A stretch of 64,000 nucleotides of DNA from an uncultured Alistipes sp. (GTDB lineage: Bacteria > Bacteroidota > Bacteroidia > Bacteroidales > Rikenellaceae), in the NCBI GenBank assembly GCA_944326855.1, contig CALVFO010000010.1, forward strand, positions 1-64,000. The letters are read 5' to 3'. Under the pieces are notes generated by a model. That model saw only the letters and a program-made list of their open reading frames with translations. It was not told the origin of the DNA and searched no databases. Position 1 is the stretch's first letter; each line of letters opens with the position of its first letter. Below, piece by piece: positions 16,901 through 24,968 of the stretch. The translations under genes and the position numbers were made by a program.

Positions 16901-17845
16901 GGTCGAAAGAGTCTTTAAATTTTCCCGTAACTCGATTAAATGGTTGAGCTTTGGAGTGATCGCCTTGGTTTCGTTCAGTATTTGCTGACACTTGTTTTGG
17001 ATCCGTTTGCATTCGCTGGTTATCTGGTTGAAAGCGTCCGTCAGGTCTTTCAGTTGCTTCTCGGCGGCCTCTAAAGCCACACGTTGACGATCGCATTTCG
17101 ACAAAGCCGTATGTAGTTTCATCGCTTCGGCCATCAACCGTTCGCGATCTTTTGAGGCGAACAGTTTCCCGTAGAAATTGACTAACTTACGTTCGAAGCC
17201 GGTAATTTTCTCCTGGATGTCGAACCACGTTTTTCGCTTATCTCCTTTCCCTTGGGTGACCACTTCGATACGTTTCCCATACCAGCGATGTTTTTTCTGG
17301 AAACGCTCCATCTCCTGATTGAACGTTTTCAAAAATTGCGCTCGTTGGTCATCGTATTTGTTCAGTGAACTCTGGATGTGGTCGATTTTTTCGGATACCC
17401 GCTCTTTTTGCTGCAATTTCTTTTCGCACTCGGCTTGCAACGACTCCGAAAGGGAAGCAGACCTCTTGGCATTGTTGAACTTTTCGTCCATTTCTTTCCG
17501 CAGAGCTTCGCATTCGTCAACCACGCTTCGTTGAGCCTGGACTCGCAGGGCCTCGTAGGCCTCCTCGACGGATTTGGCGTAGGCGGAGAAAAAAGCCTGA
17601 TAGGCGGGCTTCAAGTGGGTGTATTGGAAGGTGTATGTTTCGATTTCAGCGAGCTTTTCCCGTTCTTTGGTGTGGATCAGCTTTTGGAACTCCTGCTCCG
17701 ATTGATTGAGTTTGGAGATCGTTTCGCGGTGTTTTTTTTGATCCACCAGATAGGTCTGCATGAGGTCGGTCGGACGAGCAAAAAACGCACGCATTTCTTC
17801 TGAGGAAAGAGGAGGTTCCGGAAGCGGACTTTGGGAGAGTGACAT
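13922..17845 (-). CDS. FtsK/SpoIIIE-like (EssC/EccC-like) ATPase with long coiled-coil N-terminus
   Basis: 1307 residues. Residues about 40-450 are charged and helical, broken by one short globular stretch, with strong coiled-coil character. Three ATPase-like modules follow. The first (about 520-650) keeps a Walker B-like strand PYEVIVLLDYP (D622) but no P-loop. The second (about 745-950) is a canonical FtsK/SpoIIIE domain: Walker A GQSGSGKS at 769-776, Walker B LAVDE with D877 and E878, then sensor-like FATQT. The third (about 1030-1170) has the strand order but GLNTQEQT at 1062 where a P-loop should be. EssC/EccC of type VII systems also have three tandem modules. Unlike them I see no transmembrane helix and no FHA domains. 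It is the first gene of the four-gene operon with the WXG-like proteins. Known relatives move proteins or DNA by ATP hydrolysis; the substrate here is inferred to be the small neighbours. Confidence 0.85.
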   Translation of the reverse strand: MSLSQSPLPEPPLSSEEMRAFFARPTDLMQTYLVDQKKHRETISKLNQSEQEFQKLIHTKEREKLAEIETYTFQYTHLKPAYQAFFSAYAKSVEEAYEALRVQAQRSVVDECEALRKEMDEKFNNAKRSASLSESLQAECEKKLQQKERVSEKIDHIQSSLNKYDDQRAQFLKTFNQEMERFQKKHRWYGKRIEVVTQGKGDKRKTWFDIQEKITGFERKLVNFYGKLFASKDRERLMAEAMKLHTALSKCDRQRVALEAAEKQLKDLTDAFNQITSECKRIQNKCQQILNETKAITPKLNHLIELRENLKTLSTDLVRQDTDGRLRLTDKQLKELLIKVPHAKDYPLVKQALTQKPFLNIYLERDAWESWINRQMSDQEKLLSATIQQKDKELDDFRALQQRALQKLIDQRERYTTQWKEAQKNYRETFAQWKADFNAIQDPALMPVWDNPEFSEKTAREACRQIAVRAAGRTIMPVLPIGYRQIETIEGSIKITKWIDWQKPTDNERFNFLIEYAKEEQPQALDTLNNLLLHMICAFPAKKLKFTFIDLNVTNQASLFTINLDAQLYHNNPLVKEQDLRKRLEELQDRMVTVSKQCSNLLRYNEENHTILFPYEVIVLLDYPHNLSPQIIQQMIPLCVHGHNGGIFFVVMREKTEEQPSASGSMPDLTNTDSFRRISLRTRQSQEGTNHYLPLASTSLLREACFAYLNTEAQKEEQTRIIEQPMESLYQAPYADAAEEFKVAVGENNGRTNWFRFDEASHAHAFVLGQSGSGKSVFLHNVINNALLQYAPDSLQLYLLDFKLGGVEFNRYRDAKQVRALLVDNSDPQITLEILRELYETMRQRGERLRNAGVSSLHDYNASHPETRLPRIILAVDECHELFRDRMDKTQTEINAIVTKIAKEGRSQGVHLLFATQTLANANIPSELLNNISDYYLLKCAQNDAEKLVRDSSKQTALLTTGWLLYAHEDKRELFQAYFADRERLEENLRQILTKSASIPVEDRFFFSGKQCFPFDDTVRQAIVHKSRRHPIGLMGRSIEVQQSPVGFPLKAGLGENALFFGLNTQEQTLRVVLDTLISLMVSYHHLGRPCRFYVLNCLNLQEEGPAESLLYALESYGCTMVEGADRGKLLASLAEEVRQHTAQESVVVILGQERFREVRLEMPLPAPNAPTPTEPQSPLTSHLGGLGALRPREEKRTYKSELRYLLGNGAEQHIHFLWQVDKPANLLFETVLSQQVVFSIFKHIVMLKSASDAALKLRLSDDIKLETLSEESERLRAYYYNDEEGTYTLFTPYVLPNANDLETLLK

Positions 17846-17882
17846 TACAAGATTCGGTTTTGAATATGAACTTCGAATTGGA

Positions 17883-17913
17883 TAAAAATATCCATTTATT
17901 TACAATATTACAA
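17883..17913 (-). promoter_or_regulatory. Probable promoter of the FtsK/WXG-like operon
   Basis: Minus strand TTGT (17910-17913), 19 bases, TATTTTTA (17883-17890): one mismatch in the last base of the -7 box and one in the -33 box. About 38 bases before the ATG. Confidence 0.45.
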
Positions 17914-18479
17914 TACGTATGGGCGGAAGGGGATGCGTGTGGAATGACTTTGCCTTGATCGACAAAAAGTTGCAATATGATTTCGGGACGGGTTGGTCGA
18001 AAAAACCCCTCGGGAAAATATTGCGGAAAGAGGATAAGAAACGGAGAAATGGGTCGACGAGGCTGTCGGAAGAAGCTGCAAGGGGGATCCGTTTCCGACT
18101 TCTGTCGGATGACTGCCGATTGTTTACAGACAGGGTGGGGGCTTCGTCGTGAAATGATCTTCGGAAAGTGTCGATGGAAAGGGAAAAGAGGCTCTCTGCG
18201 AGAGGTGATTGACTGAGAATGGTCCGAGGATCAGGGGGGAAAAGGGGCTGTATTTCGTGAGGAGTTTGGGATGAAACGGAGAACCGTATGCCGGTTTGTT
18301 TCGGCCTGAGGTGGCTCTGCTTTCTGCGGTTGGGCTCCGGTTGGTTCGGCCCGGTTTTGTCCGTTCTACCCTCGTTATATTCGGTTAGACTCTTTGCGTC
18401 GGGAAATGGCCTGTTCAGGCTCGAAACAAGGAGTCGAACTTGGGAAAGAATGTCGTGCTATACCTTCGATAATCCGCCT
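17914..18479. other. Spacer upstream of the FtsK/WXG-like operon
   Basis: No supported gene on either strand and no clear hairpin. It separates the operon from the convergently placed end of the recQ operon. Confidence 0.4.
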
Positions 18480-19664
18480 CTATTCCACATACAAAACCAA
18501 TCCCTTGAGGTATTCGCCCTCGGGGTGGTAGATGTTGACCGGATGGTCGGCCGGCTGGGTCAATTGGTGCAGAATGCGGACATTGCGGCCGGCGATGGCG
18601 GCACCCGAAAAAACCGCCATGCGGAATTGTTCGCGGCTGACCGCCTGCGAGCAACTGAACGTGAAAAGAATGCCTCCGGGGCGGATCTGTTGCATGGCAC
18701 GGGCGTTGAGACGCTTGTAACCCTGGAGTGCATTGTTCAGCGCCTTGTGATGTTTGGCAAAGGCCGGAGGGTCGAGAATGATCAGATCGTAACGAGAGTC
18801 GATTCCCCGCAGAAAATCGAACACATCGGCCGTAATGGCTCGGTGGGGAACGTCGGGTCCGAAATTCAGTTCGGCATTGCGGGCCGCCAGGCGCGTGGCC
18901 GTTTCCGAACTGTCGACCGAATCGACCGAAAGCGCTCCGCCTTGCAGGGCATAAATGGAAAATCCGCCCGTATAGGAAAAGGTGTTCAGCACGGTTCGGC
19001 CCTGGGCGTAGTGGCCGACTAAAGCACGATTGTCGCGTTGGTCGATGAAAAATCCGGTTTTTTGCCCCTCTTCCCAACTGACCAGAAAACGGTTGCCATT
19101 TTCGAGTACCGGGGTTTCCTGGGCTGTTCCCCACAGGTATTGATCCCGGGCGTCGAGGCCGGCTTTGAAAGGAACCGTCCCGCTGCTTTTGTCGTAAATG
19201 GCCTGGAGTTGGTTGCCGTATAAAGTTCGAAGGGCCTCGCATATCATGTCGCGTGAACGGTACATGCCGACACTGTGGCATTGCAGAACCGCGGTCGACC
19301 CGTAGATGTCGATGACCAGACCCGGTAGCAGGTCGCCTTCTCCATGCACCAGACGATAACAGTCGGTTCGGGGATTGTCGATCAGACCTAAGGTGCGGCG
19401 CAGTTCATAGGCTTTTTGCAGACGATTCATCCACCACTTCCGGTCGATGACTTCCTCCGACTGAAAGGTAAGCACCCGCAAGGTGATCGAACCGATCTGG
19501 TAATGCCCCCGGGCGATGAAGTCGCCCTCGGCGGTCAGCACGTCGACGAGATCTCCTTCGGCCGGATCGCCTTCGATGCGATAAATGGCTCCGGAAAATA
19601 TCCAGGGGTGGCGGCGAAGCAGGGATTCCTGTTTTCCGCGTTTGAGAATCAGTCGTTTTGGCAT
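18480..19664 (-). CDS. 23S rRNA (cytosine) methyltransferase, RlmI-like
   Basis: 394 residues from the ATG at 19664, where the PUA domain begins (the open frame extends 44 codons further without conserved pattern). The PUA RNA-binding domain covers about 1-75, a linker to 170, and the SAM-dependent Rossmann methyltransferase 175-390 with VLNTFSYTGGFS as the SAM loop (226-237), DPP at 298-300 and the cysteine of FSCSQ (C338). In E. coli RlmI the matching residues make m5C1962 in 23S rRNA. Third gene of the recQ operon, 38 bases after the exonuclease gene. Confidence 0.88.
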   Translation of the reverse strand: MPKRLILKRGKQESLLRRHPWIFSGAIYRIEGDPAEGDLVDVLTAEGDFIARGHYQIGSITLRVLTFQSEEVIDRKWWMNRLQKAYELRRTLGLIDNPRTDCYRLVHGEGDLLPGLVIDIYGSTAVLQCHSVGMYRSRDMICEALRTLYGNQLQAIYDKSSGTVPFKAGLDARDQYLWGTAQETPVLENGNRFLVSWEEGQKTGFFIDQRDNRALVGHYAQGRTVLNTFSYTGGFSIYALQGGALSVDSVDSSETATRLAARNAELNFGPDVPHRAITADVFDFLRGIDSRYDLIILDPPAFAKHHKALNNALQGYKRLNARAMQQIRPGGILFTFSCSQAVSREQFRMAVFSGAAIAGRNVRILHQLTQPADHPVNIYHPEGEYLKGLVLYVE

Positions 19665-19702
19665 GGTCGTATGGGAATTGAAAAATCTGATGCAGCAGAA
19701 GG

Positions 19703-20281
19703 TTATCGGGTAAGTTTGAGGTAAATTTCTCGGCTGATCCAGGCATCGGTGGCCGCATAGAGTTGTTGGGCCGGAGTCAGACTGGATGCTTCCCAATTGC
19801 TGAGACGTTGGGCTTTGGAGATTTTGACGCCTAAGGTGATGGCGGCCATTTTACGTACACTCAATTCGGCAATTCCGTAACGGCCCACGATGCTTTGCAG
19901 GTCGATGAAACCGCGGGGCGTGAATTGACGCAATTGTTGCAGGCCCCGGATATCGTCTCGAATGGCCGCACCGATTTTGATCGTGGTGCGTGATTCCATC
20001 AAGCGCAGAATGGGTCGTTCCAGGGCGATTTTGTTGAGTCGGAACAGAAAGGCCTTCTCTCCGGAGGCGAGTTGAAGCAAAGAAACCTTGTTGGAAACCC
20101 CTTTGGTAAAGGAGGGTCGGGTTTCGGTATCGAATCCGATGAGAGTTTGACGGCTCAGGTAGTCGCAGGCTTCGATAATGGCCTCGGGGGTATCCACGAC
20201 CATGATCGGACCCTTGAAGGCTCCGGCAGGCAGGGCGTTGACCTCTTCGTTGCTGATATTTTCACGGTACGTTGGCTCCAT
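19703..20281 (-). CDS. WRN/RNase D-like DEDDy 3'-5' exonuclease
   Basis: 192 residues, one exonuclease domain. The DEDDy residues are visible: D51 and E53 in GFDTETRPS, D109/D110 in AIRDDI, and Y175-x-x-x-D179 near the end, where the Tyr marks the DEDDy subtype. The length excludes a full RNase D, which has HRDC domains; it matches the single-domain 3'-5' exonucleases common in Bacteroidota. It lies 12 bases after recQ and 38 before the methyltransferase gene, so nuclease and helicase are co-transcribed. Together they reproduce the two catalytic activities that human WRN carries on one chain. Confidence 0.88.
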   Translation of the reverse strand: MEPTYRENISNEEVNALPAGAFKGPIMVVDTPEAIIEACDYLSRQTLIGFDTETRPSFTKGVSNKVSLLQLASGEKAFLFRLNKIALERPILRLMESRTTIKIGAAIRDDIRGLQQLRQFTPRGFIDLQSIVGRYGIAELSVRKMAAITLGVKISKAQRLSNWEASSLTPAQQLYAATDAWISREIYLKLTR

Positions 20282-20293
20282 GACGGCCCAAAG

Positions 20294-22207
20294 TTACCGA
20301 TTAATCCGCAGTTTTCCGTCTTTTTGTTCCGATATTTTGCCGCTTTCGAGCAGGAGCGTGATGCGCGAAAGGACTACATCGATCTCTCCGCATATCTCCG
20401 CAGTCAGGGTTTTCAGATCGGTCGGTCGGGCTTCGAGTTGTTTCAGTATGAGGACGTCGAGAGCCTGATGCGGGGAAACGGGATGCGTATGGCGCTCTTT
20501 ACGCCGCTGCCGGCAAATATCGCACAACCCGCAATCGTCCGGATTTTCTTCGCCGAAATAGCGTTGAATGAAGACACTGCGGCAGCCGGTCTGGTTTTCT
20601 CCGTATTGCAACATCTGCTCCAAACGTTTGCGGGCACTCTCTTTGCGCAGGGTGTAACTTTCGGGAGAAATGCGCAGGTCGGCGGTGGGTAAACGTTCTT
20701 CGGAGAGTATCAGCATCGGACTGCGGTTACCCGGAATGTATTTGATCAGGTGCAGTTGCCATAGCTTCTGGAGTAATTCCCGGACATGTTCGGTGGTGTA
20801 TCCGGACAGATGGGCCAGCTCGTTTTCGTCAATGGGCCGAAAGTCGCTGAACAGTCCGCTGTATTGACGCAACAGGACGGTTATCAGGTGATCGAGCTCT
20901 TTGCGTTCGACCCGGATGCGGTAGAGTTCGTCGCGATGCACGATGAACCGGACCCGGGGCGGATTGTCTACTTCGTCGGTAAAGATCAGGTAGCCGTTTT
21001 GTTGCAGGATTTTCAGGGCATTGATCAGGGTGGGGGTGAAAACCTTCAGACGGGCGCTCAGATCGTACAGGTTGATGCTCCAGGCCTGTCCCTTACCGTC
21101 GCCGATGGCAATTTGCAGGTAGTTGAAAATGCCTTCGTAGAGACGTCGGATGGTCTCGACAGGAGGAAACTCCAGCGAAAGTCGTTGTTCGCACCGGGAG
21201 GCATCCTCCTGGGAAAGCAGCAGAACGGCATAGGAGCGTGTTCCGTCACGTCCGGCCCGTCCGGCTTCCTGATAGTAGCTTTCCAGCGAATCGCAGGGAT
21301 CGTAATGTACGACCGTTCGTACGTCGGGTTTGTCGATCCCCATGCCGAATGCATTGGTGGCTACCATGATGCGGGTCTGACCTCGGGTCCACTGTTCTTG
21401 TTTGAGGGTGCGGGTACGAAAGTCCATCCCTCCGTGGTAACTGTCGGCCGAGATTTTGTTTTCGCGCAGGAAATCGGCGAGCGTATCGGTTTTTTCGCGG
21501 GTGCGGACATAGACGATACCCGAACCGGGAACATTGTTTAAGATGCGTAACAGATGTTCGCGTTTGTCTTCGGTATGGCGAACCAGGTAGCAGAGGTTGT
21601 ACCGGGCGAAACTCATCCGCAATAAATGGGGGGCATGGAACTCCAGTCGGGACATGATATCCCGACATACCTCCGGAGTGGCCGAGGCGGTCAGGGCCAG
21701 AATCGGCACTTCGGGATGAATTTCCCGCAATCGGGCGATATTCAGGTAGGAAGGCCGAAAATCGTATCCCCATTGGGAAATGCAGTGAGCTTCGTCGACC
21801 GTCAGCAGCGAAACGCGCATGCGGGCAAAGCGTATGCGGAAAAGTTCGCTGTCGATGCGTTCGGGTGAAAGATAGAGAAACTTGACGTCTCCGTAAATGC
21901 AGTTATCCAGAATACGGTCGATATCTCGTCGGGAGAGCCCGCTGTGGAGGGCTTCGGCCAGGATGTGGCGGCGGCGTAGCTGGTCGACCTGGTCTTTCAT
22001 GAGCGAAACCAGCGGGGTGACTACGATGCAGACTCCCTCGACCGCTAAGGCCGGCACTTGAAAGACGATGGATTTCCCGCCTCCGGTGGGCATGAGTACC
22101 AGGGTGTCTTGTCCGGCACCCACCGACTCGATGGCCTGGCGTTGCAGGGGCCGGAACGAATCGTAACCCCAATAGCGGCGGAGTATGGCAAGGTAGTCGA
22201 CGCTCAT
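20294..22207 (-). CDS. recQ: ATP-dependent DNA helicase RecQ
   Basis: 637 residues from the ATG at 22207; the frame runs 63 codons further up but RecQ motif 0 begins just after this start. Motifs: FRPLQRQAI (motif 0), PTGGGKS at 40-46, DEAH at 138-141 followed by CISQWGYDFRP, NAFGMGIDKPDVR (motif V) and QEAGRAGRDG (motif VI). The RQC zinc cysteines are seen in C-E-Q-R-L and DCGLCDICR. No clear HRDC domain; the C-terminus (after about 560) is a winged-helix-like tail found in the Bacteroidota type. It unwinds DNA 3'-5' in recombination and fork repair. First gene of a three-gene operon. Confidence 0.93.
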   Translation of the reverse strand: MSVDYLAILRRYWGYDSFRPLQRQAIESVGAGQDTLVLMPTGGGKSIVFQVPALAVEGVCIVVTPLVSLMKDQVDQLRRRHILAEALHSGLSRRDIDRILDNCIYGDVKFLYLSPERIDSELFRIRFARMRVSLLTVDEAHCISQWGYDFRPSYLNIARLREIHPEVPILALTASATPEVCRDIMSRLEFHAPHLLRMSFARYNLCYLVRHTEDKREHLLRILNNVPGSGIVYVRTREKTDTLADFLRENKISADSYHGGMDFRTRTLKQEQWTRGQTRIMVATNAFGMGIDKPDVRTVVHYDPCDSLESYYQEAGRAGRDGTRSYAVLLLSQEDASRCEQRLSLEFPPVETIRRLYEGIFNYLQIAIGDGKGQAWSINLYDLSARLKVFTPTLINALKILQQNGYLIFTDEVDNPPRVRFIVHRDELYRIRVERKELDHLITVLLRQYSGLFSDFRPIDENELAHLSGYTTEHVRELLQKLWQLHLIKYIPGNRSPMLILSEERLPTADLRISPESYTLRKESARKRLEQMLQYGENQTGCRSVFIQRYFGEENPDDCGLCDICRQRRKERHTHPVSPHQALDVLILKQLEARPTDLKTLTAEICGEIDVVLSRITLLLESGKISEQKDGKLRINR

Positions 22208-22348
22208 GCGATAACCGATAGTTGGAAACTTCTTCAAAGGTACGGCAATTTCCCCGGAAACCCTCTGGTCTGCCTGTCGAATTTTACGCTGGGGGGATTG
22301 TTTGGGTGACTTTATGAATCGAAGGAGCGGAAATCCGAAGGAATTTTT

Positions 22349-22356
22349 TATCTTTA
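22349..22356 (+). promoter_or_regulatory. Promoter -7 box of the GH95-like gene
   Basis: TATCTTTA (TAnnTTTG with the last base changed) 26 bases before the ATG at 22383. No clear -33 box. Confidence 0.4.
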
Positions 22357-22382
22357 CTGACCTGTTTTTAGTTTCAAAAGGT

Positions 22383-24665
22383 ATGACTCGAATCATTTTA
22401 GGGTGTTTACTCGCCGGTTTATGCGTATGTTGCGGAGAAACGGTTCCGCGTATGGATCTTCAATCGTCCAGCCATGATTTGGTATTCGAAACTTTGGCCG
22501 ATCGTTGGGATGAGGCTGTTCCTTTGGGAAACGGGGAAGTCGGTGTGCTGGTCTGGCAACGGGACAGTGCGTTGCGTTTTTCCCTCGACCGGGTCGATTT
22601 GTGGGATTTGAGACCCATGCCCAATTTTGTGGGACAGAAAAATGTCTATCAATGGATCCGGAAACAGTGGGACCATCATACGTATGACAGCGTTCAACGG
22701 GCTTTCGACGACCCGTATAACCTATATCCGGCTCCCAGTAAGATCCCGGCCGGAGCGCTCGAATTCGATGTGTCGGATTGGGGCGCGGTCGATTCGGTGC
22801 GTTTGTTGCTGAAGAATGCGTTGTGCAAAGTGTGGTGGAAGGACGGGAAGACGCTGGAAACGTTTGTGCATGCCTCCGAACCGTACGGGTGGTTCCGCAT
22901 TCGAGGGGTGGATACGCTCTCTGCGCAATTGATGCCTCCGGCTTACCGGCCGGAAGACGGAAATACCGATGACGGAATTTCCCATTCGGGTTTGGAACTC
23001 AAAACGCTGGGTTATGAACAGGGTACGGTCGATACGCAGGGCAGAACCATTATCTACCGACAGGAAGGTTGGCAGGGATTCCGTTATGCGATCGCGGTGA
23101 GTTGGAAATCGGTTGAGGACGGTGTGGAAGGACTCTGGAGCGTGATGTCCAATTATCGGGGAGGCGATGTGGATTCGATCGCCCGCCGGGTGGAGGATCG
23201 GCTGCAACGGGAAGGTTTCGATCGGGCGGCCGGCATTCATCAGAGGTGGTGGGATTCCTTCTGGGCCTGTTCGTCGATACAGCTGCCCGATACCTTGCTG
23301 GAAAAACAGTGGTACCTGGAACAATATAAATTCGGGTCGACGGCTCGGGCCGATCTGCCTCCGATCTCGTTGCAGGCGATCTGGACTGCCGATAACGGCA
23401 AGCTGCCGCCCTGGAAAGGCGATTTTCACCACGACCTGAATACCCAGTTGAGTTATTGGCCTGCCTACAGCGGAAACCACCTGGCCGAAGAGGCTGGCTT
23501 TACCGATTGGTTGTGGCTCCATAAAGAGGTTTTCGAACGATATGCCCGGGATTTTTTCGGAGCGGAAGGTCTGAATGTGCCGGGTGTGACCACGCTGGAT
23601 GGTGAACCTATGGGCGGTTGGATTCAGTATTCGGGTTCTCCTACGGTAGGGGCCTGGTTGTCCCAGCATTTTTATTGGCGGTGGCGGTACACCCGTGATC
23701 GTGATTTCCTGGCGCAGCGGGCGTATCCCTGGTTGGCGGAAACGTGTCTGTTCCTCGAGCAGGTTTCCGAAGTGGGCGAGGATGGCATTCGTCGGTTACC
23801 GTTGAGTTCCTCTCCCGAAATATTCGACAATCGCCGGGAAGCCTGGTTCCCGACCATGACCAATTATGACCTGGGACTGGTCCGTTTCGCCTATGCCAAG
23901 GCGGCCGAGTTGGCTCGGGAGTTGGGGCGTGAGGAGGAAGCGATGCGCTGGGATAGCTTGGAATCGCAGTGGGGCGATTATGCCGTGGATGAAAACGGAC
24001 TGATGTTTGCGGCCACGAAACCTTATGACGAGTCGCACCGCCATTTTTCTCATCAGATGGCTTTTCATCCGTTGGGATTGCTCGACGTCTCGCAGAGCGA
24101 CAGCATCCGGAATTTGTTGGAAACTACGGTCAATACGCTGGAGAGAGTGGGACCTTCTCTCTGGACGGGGTATTCATACAGTTGGATGGGAGGAGTGTGT
24201 GCCCGGCTGAAAGACGGAGATCGGGCCGCCCGGTATTTGCGGGACTTTGCTCAATGTTTTTGCCTGAAAAATAGCTTTCATGTCAACGGAGATCAATCCC
24301 GTAGCGGCAAGTCTGATCTGACCTATCGCCCGTTCACCCTGGAGGGGAATATGGCTTTTGCGGCCTCCTTGCAGGAAATGCTCTTGCAGAGTCATAGTGG
24401 CGTGGTAGAGATTTTTCCGGCTGTGCCGACAGCGTGGAAAGATGTCTCATTTCATACGTTGCGGGCCGAAGGCGCCTTTTTGATTTCGGCCCGGATGCAG
24501 CAGGGGCAAGTGGTGAATGTGGAGATTACTTCGATTACGGGAGGTCTGCTGCGGTTGCGCAATCCGTTCGACGGACCGATGACCTTACGGGACGTTGAGG
24601 CCGGAGCCGGAGAGGTCTGGGAACTTCCTACGGAGGCGGGAGAAACGTTGACCGTATCCCTGTAG
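22383..24665 (+). CDS. GH95-like glycoside hydrolase lipoprotein (alpha-L-fucosidase family)
   Basis: 760 residues from the ATG at 22383, which starts a lipoprotein signal (hydrophobic core, then L-C-V-C-C-G). Layout fits GH95: N-terminal beta-sandwich (about 30-265), (alpha/alpha)6 barrel (about 290-640), C-terminal beta domain. Family landmarks are LQAIWTADN, HHDLNTQLSYWPAYSGN, PSLWTGYSYSWM, SHRHFSHQMAFHPLG and FTLEGNMAFAASLQEMLLQSH. GH95 enzymes remove alpha-1,2-linked L-fucose or L-galactose by inversion. In the reference enzyme AfcA two asparagines spaced N-x-N work at the site that reads D-L-N here, which may shift specificity. No SusC/D pair lies near; it is a lone gene divergent from recQ. 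Confidence 0.82.
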   Translation: MTRIILGCLLAGLCVCCGETVPRMDLQSSSHDLVFETLADRWDEAVPLGNGEVGVLVWQRDSALRFSLDRVDLWDLRPMPNFVGQKNVYQWIRKQWDHHTYDSVQRAFDDPYNLYPAPSKIPAGALEFDVSDWGAVDSVRLLLKNALCKVWWKDGKTLETFVHASEPYGWFRIRGVDTLSAQLMPPAYRPEDGNTDDGISHSGLELKTLGYEQGTVDTQGRTIIYRQEGWQGFRYAIAVSWKSVEDGVEGLWSVMSNYRGGDVDSIARRVEDRLQREGFDRAAGIHQRWWDSFWACSSIQLPDTLLEKQWYLEQYKFGSTARADLPPISLQAIWTADNGKLPPWKGDFHHDLNTQLSYWPAYSGNHLAEEAGFTDWLWLHKEVFERYARDFFGAEGLNVPGVTTLDGEPMGGWIQYSGSPTVGAWLSQHFYWRWRYTRDRDFLAQRAYPWLAETCLFLEQVSEVGEDGIRRLPLSSSPEIFDNRREAWFPTMTNYDLGLVRFAYAKAAELARELGREEEAMRWDSLESQWGDYAVDENGLMFAATKPYDESHRHFSHQMAFHPLGLLDVSQSDSIRNLLETTVNTLERVGPSLWTGYSYSWMGGVCARLKDGDRAARYLRDFAQCFCLKNSFHVNGDQSRSGKSDLTYRPFTLEGNMAFAASLQEMLLQSHSGVVEIFPAVPTAWKDVSFHTLRAEGAFLISARMQQGQVVNVEITSITGGLLRLRNPFDGPMTLRDVEAGAGEVWELPTEAGETLTVSL

Positions 24666-24903
24666 CTAAGTGGGTTGCGAGGTATGGAATGCCGGGGGCG
24701 AGAACTCCGGATATGGATACGTGTTTTTTTGCTCTGCCTCTTTCGAATTTACGTTTTATCATTGGGAATGCTTGGCGTCATGTGTTCGGAGGACTGCTGA
24801 CCCGGTCGGGAAGGGTACATGCGTACCGACACCGATATCAGGACCGGTGGCAGGAATGGCGAAAGCAGGAAAAGAGGAGCCACCTGTTTGTGATAAACGG
24901 AAA

Positions 24904-24935
24904 ATACCCCGGATGCACAAAGACATTCGGGGTAT
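24904..24935 (-). terminator. Terminator of plsY
   Basis: Read on the minus strand: ATACCCCGAATG, 8-base loop, CATCCGGGGTAT then TTT. It lies 34 bases past the plsY stop. Confidence 0.7.
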
Positions 24936-24968
24936 CTAACTTGGGGCCGGACGATGAATCGGAGCGCT

